Assembly: GCF_901709675.1 (NCBI RefSeq)
Contig: NC_051098.1
Location: forward strand, 15,681,464-15,745,463
From: Syngnathus acus
Taxonomy: Eukaryota > Chordata > Actinopteri > Syngnathiformes > Syngnathidae
Reading direction: 5' to 3'
DNA: 64,000 nt
Part shown: piece after piece, positions 60,958 through 64,000 of the stretch
Numbering within the stretch: position 1 is the stretch's first letter
Layout: the number at the start of each line of letters is the position of its first letter
Position numbers and translations under genes: made by a program
Notes under the pieces: generated by a model
What the model was told of the DNA's origin: nothing
The model's database searches: none
The model's input: the letters and a program-made list of their open reading frames with translations, nothing else

Positions 60958-63900
60958 GTGAGTAAAACACAAAACAATCTCTTTTGGTCTCTAGTGTGAT
61001 AATGCTCTCAAATTCCTTCCCAAAATGTTGGCTGGGGCATCATTCTGCCAGTCAGTCCCATTTGTTTGCCTTTTTTTGGGGTTTTTTTCTCTGCCTCGCT
61101 GCAAAACCTTTTATGATGCAACATGAAAAATAGTTTTCCCTTTTATTAGCTCCGCCTCTTTTGCCACTCACATCACGAGTCATGATTTCCGACCGTTGAG
61201 CCCCCATTGTCTTGTCTCGCTCATTTAATGCAGCATGCGGTCATGCCACAAATGCCTCGTGTTGAACTTTTTTTTCTTTTTAAGTTACTGGATAAGAAAT
61301 TGAATTCTCTCCGCCCCCGCCCCCCTATTTCCAAAATCAGATTTCATGCAGCCGATCCACACAAGCGCCATTGATGTGCTAAAAGAGTCAATTATGTTCA
61401 TGTGAAGCCTCGCTACCATGGATATCTTCATTTCAGATCCACAAAATTCCAAAAGCAAGACCACACGGAGATAACAGAAACGTATTTTGGTCACGGAAAC
61501 TCCAAACAATTTGACAATTGTCAATGTTGTCGCCACGATTGACCTTGGCATAATTAGACGCTGCCGATTAGCCGTTTTGCCACTTTTTTTGCGGCGGGCG
61601 CCGACCAGACTCGAGCTGTCTTCGAATGTGACTTCATTCCCAGCAAAGGGGGAAGAAGAAGGAAGTGACACCATTTTGGGTGTATCTCCACGCAACATTA
61701 GGCTTCGCTATCATCGTGGGAGAAAAGCTAACAATTTAAAGACAAGAAGGTGGACACTGACTCAAAAGCATAAATTCAAGCCAAGTCATGTGATACCTTC
61801 TCCCCCCTTTTGTGTGTGCTCGCCCGTGAACTCCGCAACCGAGTTGTGATTAGATAACCGTCTGTTTGTGTGTGTGTTTGGTAAAGCGCCACACGAGAAA
61901 CGGCAAGAACGAGACGAAAGAAGCGGCATACAAAAAGCAGATGAAGCGGCGCCATAGAAAAAGGCTCCGTTAATGTGATTCAATCCTCAGCTAGTGCGAG
62001 GTGAGATCCTCAGCGGGGGTATCGAGTGTGTGAGCAGTGTGTGTGAACCCGCAGGTTGGAATACACTCGCTATTGTGCGATTATGTCTCCGGAGATGTTT
62101 TTGTATCGCCGAGTGGATTTCCTTTTTTTTTTTTGCAACCATTCATGAAAAGGCAAAAGAGGGCAAAACTGTTTTGTTCGCGCATGCTAGCAGGTGACTA
62201 GCGTGTTTGCAGAAGGTCACCCGCTATTAGCTCAGCGCCACAACCTTGTCGCAAACTTTTCCCGTCTAATTCCGACAGCTGGAAACCAGCAGTCTGTGTT
62301 TTTTTTTGGTGTGTTTGGGTTCTGCTTGGCTCATTCCGTCTTGTTTCCACGATTGGTACCCCCTTTTTTTTCTTTAAAGACTATCGCAGGTCATCAAACG
62401 TTTCCCGTCTACGCCTGGAGAACAAGTAGGCCAGTGTCTGCCTTCCAGAGCGAGTGTGGGCGTACGTAGATGCATGGCTGCGGAACCACACCCTGGACAC
62501 GCTCTTAAGCAAACACCCAAAGAATGAGAACGGACCTCTGGCTTGTCGTGACAGCGCCGTGCGACCGGCCGGGCCTGCGAGAGAGAGTTGAGTGAACATG
62601 ACGGAGCTCCAGCTGCTCAGAGTGGGGAGCCATTTTTTTTTTTTTACTCTGCTGTTATTACTGGCCAAATTCTTCTTTGGAGATGCCTTTCCAAATGCCT
62701 GAGATAGTTTTAAAGGGCTGAGATCTTTCTCAGGGTGTACAACTCCCTCTCACCTCCTCTGTGATTGATTTGCCGACTTTGCAACCAACGAGCGGACATA
62801 AATTACATCAAGCTGCATTAGAACCATATGTTGGGCCAAAGTTGACCTCTGCATTTTGATGCCTATATATAAAACATTATCATCACCGGTGCTATTTGCT
62901 GTGGTGTATTTCACTTTCTCTCTCCTGCCTGCTTTGTTTCTCTTTTTCTCCCAGTGTCAGTTTGTACAGTGGCGTCTGCATCTCCGTTTCAGCTCCGTCT
63001 CAATGGACCCACTGTACCGTGTTTGCTCTTACTCGCTGGCAAACAGCTCCTCTTTTCTCAGGGGCCCTGGCCGGCACCGTGCTGGATCAGAGCCCTGAAT
63101 GCAGGACTACTACAGTTTCAGACGTGTGTGTCGACTGTGCCTCCGTCCGTGTTGACTCCACACACATGTAAAGCTCACATGCCATTACAAATAGTGATCT
63201 CGCTATGTGCCTCTGTTGTTAGTAAGGTTCCCCCACAGGCTCTTTTAAGTCATCAATGCACTTCAGTTTTCATTTTTTTAAAAACATATTGAATTGGGTT
63301 TATTTCACGTCAAACTGGCATACTGTACCTAAACGTTTTTTTTTAATAGAGTAAAGAACAGACTGTGTGTCACGCCACCTCCCGTTCCTTTAATCCAGAT
63401 CTGCTGAGTCATGACCTGAAAAATGAATGCCACGTTGTCTCGTTGGTATCGTTCTTATGCCGACATGTGAAAATATATCCGCTTAAAGCCTCCGCTCGCT
63501 GGAATACATCCCACTGGGTTGATGCAGAGCTTTCTGCAGACTAGAGGGAAGATTTGTTTTGGAGGCGTTAGCAAAACTAGCTAGCTAACCGCACGAGGCA
63601 GTTGTGCCAGATAGCTGCTGATGCGAACGAATGCACTCAATTTCTTATAGCGGGGCAGGAGGCGATTCACGCTGGCCTCCAAAGTGAATCACGTGGTGCC
63701 ATTTTAGCCACGGCCCTTAAAAACGAAGCGCTAAATAGTTCTGTCTTTGGCTTAGCTTTAAACGTATAGAAGTGGTTCAGAAAATAGGATAGACGTATCA
63801 TTTTATTAGGGCTCTTGAGAGGGAAAAACATGAAAAGGTCTAAACCGAGACAAGGATCCTTAGTCACATGTCAGAGGAGGTGTGCAAGAAAAGACAGCAG

Positions 63901-64000
63901 AGCCTTATAGAAAAGAAAAAAAAAAGACGCAACCCGAGGGCAAAGAACACTCGGCCAGTGATTCACCGTGCTCCGAATGTCCTTCCAAATTAAGTTATAC

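Larger units (their letters stand above)
56248..64000. other. Right-hand region without an identified gene
   Basis: About 7.7 kb with no coding exon I can name. It may be a long first intron of the transcript suggested at 56.1 kb. It contains a GT repeat near 58277-58291, a retroelement-like tail near 60297-60348, a TA repeat near 60682-60700, a C-run near 60732, an exon-like segment at 60842-60957 and several T-runs. Shadow open frames here lack family resemblance. Confidence 0.45.

Noticed and set aside
61487-61849. 120-codon plus-strand open frame
   Set aside because: No recognisable family, no splice context, and an overlapping frame on the other strand of similar length.

Overview
This window is vertebrate nuclear DNA, almost certainly from a ray-finned (teleost) fish. 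Its genes are split into many small exons with GT-AG introns. Introns are often only 65-160 bases long. The rest is AT-rich, with CA/GT microsatellites, homopolymers and remnants of small DNA transposons and retroelements. I saw nothing prokaryotic: no operon, CRISPR array or phage. The exact species cannot be read from the sequence.

Five protein-coding genes can be rebuilt exon by exon with every splice phase consistent. (1) 1.8-8.0 kb, plus strand: a 22-exon classical calpain with a penta-EF-hand tail, best called capn12 (716 aa). (2) 15.3-20.1 kb, plus: fosb, an AP-1 bZIP factor (390 aa). (3) 22.0-24.9 kb, plus: the homologue of human C19orf47 (399 aa). (4) 27.05-35.7 kb, plus: ttc9b, a TPR protein (228 aa) with a 7.9 kb first intron. 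(5) 41.1-53.7 kb, minus: map3k10 (MLK2), a mixed-lineage kinase (1070 aa, 11 coding exons) with a 7.9 kb first intron and a likely promoter near 55.2 kb. ttc9b and map3k10 are tail to tail. The set matches human 19q13 (CAPN12, FOSB, C19orf47, TTC9B, MAP3K10). From memory of the human map, AKT2 and CNTD2 lie between C19orf47 and TTC9B; they are absent here.

The regions between genes are 8-15 kb, 20-22 kb, 25-26.6 kb, 36-41 kb and 54-64 kb. They hold promoter-like clusters (CRE, NRF1, ZNF143/THAP11 and RFX X-box motifs), a complete-looking hAT-type miniature transposon with an imperfect 8-bp target duplication, two copies of another inverted-repeat element, a telomere-like degenerate minisatellite, a possible small unidentified gene near 38.7-39.55 kb, and an orphan promoter/first exon near 56.1 kb that may start a gene running beyond the right edge.

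The genes do not form one pathway, although MAP3K10-JNK signalling and FosB both feed AP-1. The most interesting signals concern RNA processing: a GA instead of GT donor in capn12, a possible DeltaFosB-like intron inside fosb exon 4, an in-frame upstream ATG in fosb, an 8-codon upstream ORF in ttc9b, a NAGNAG acceptor in C19orf47, and two stop-free multiple-of-three introns in map3k10, one of which splits the CRIB motif.
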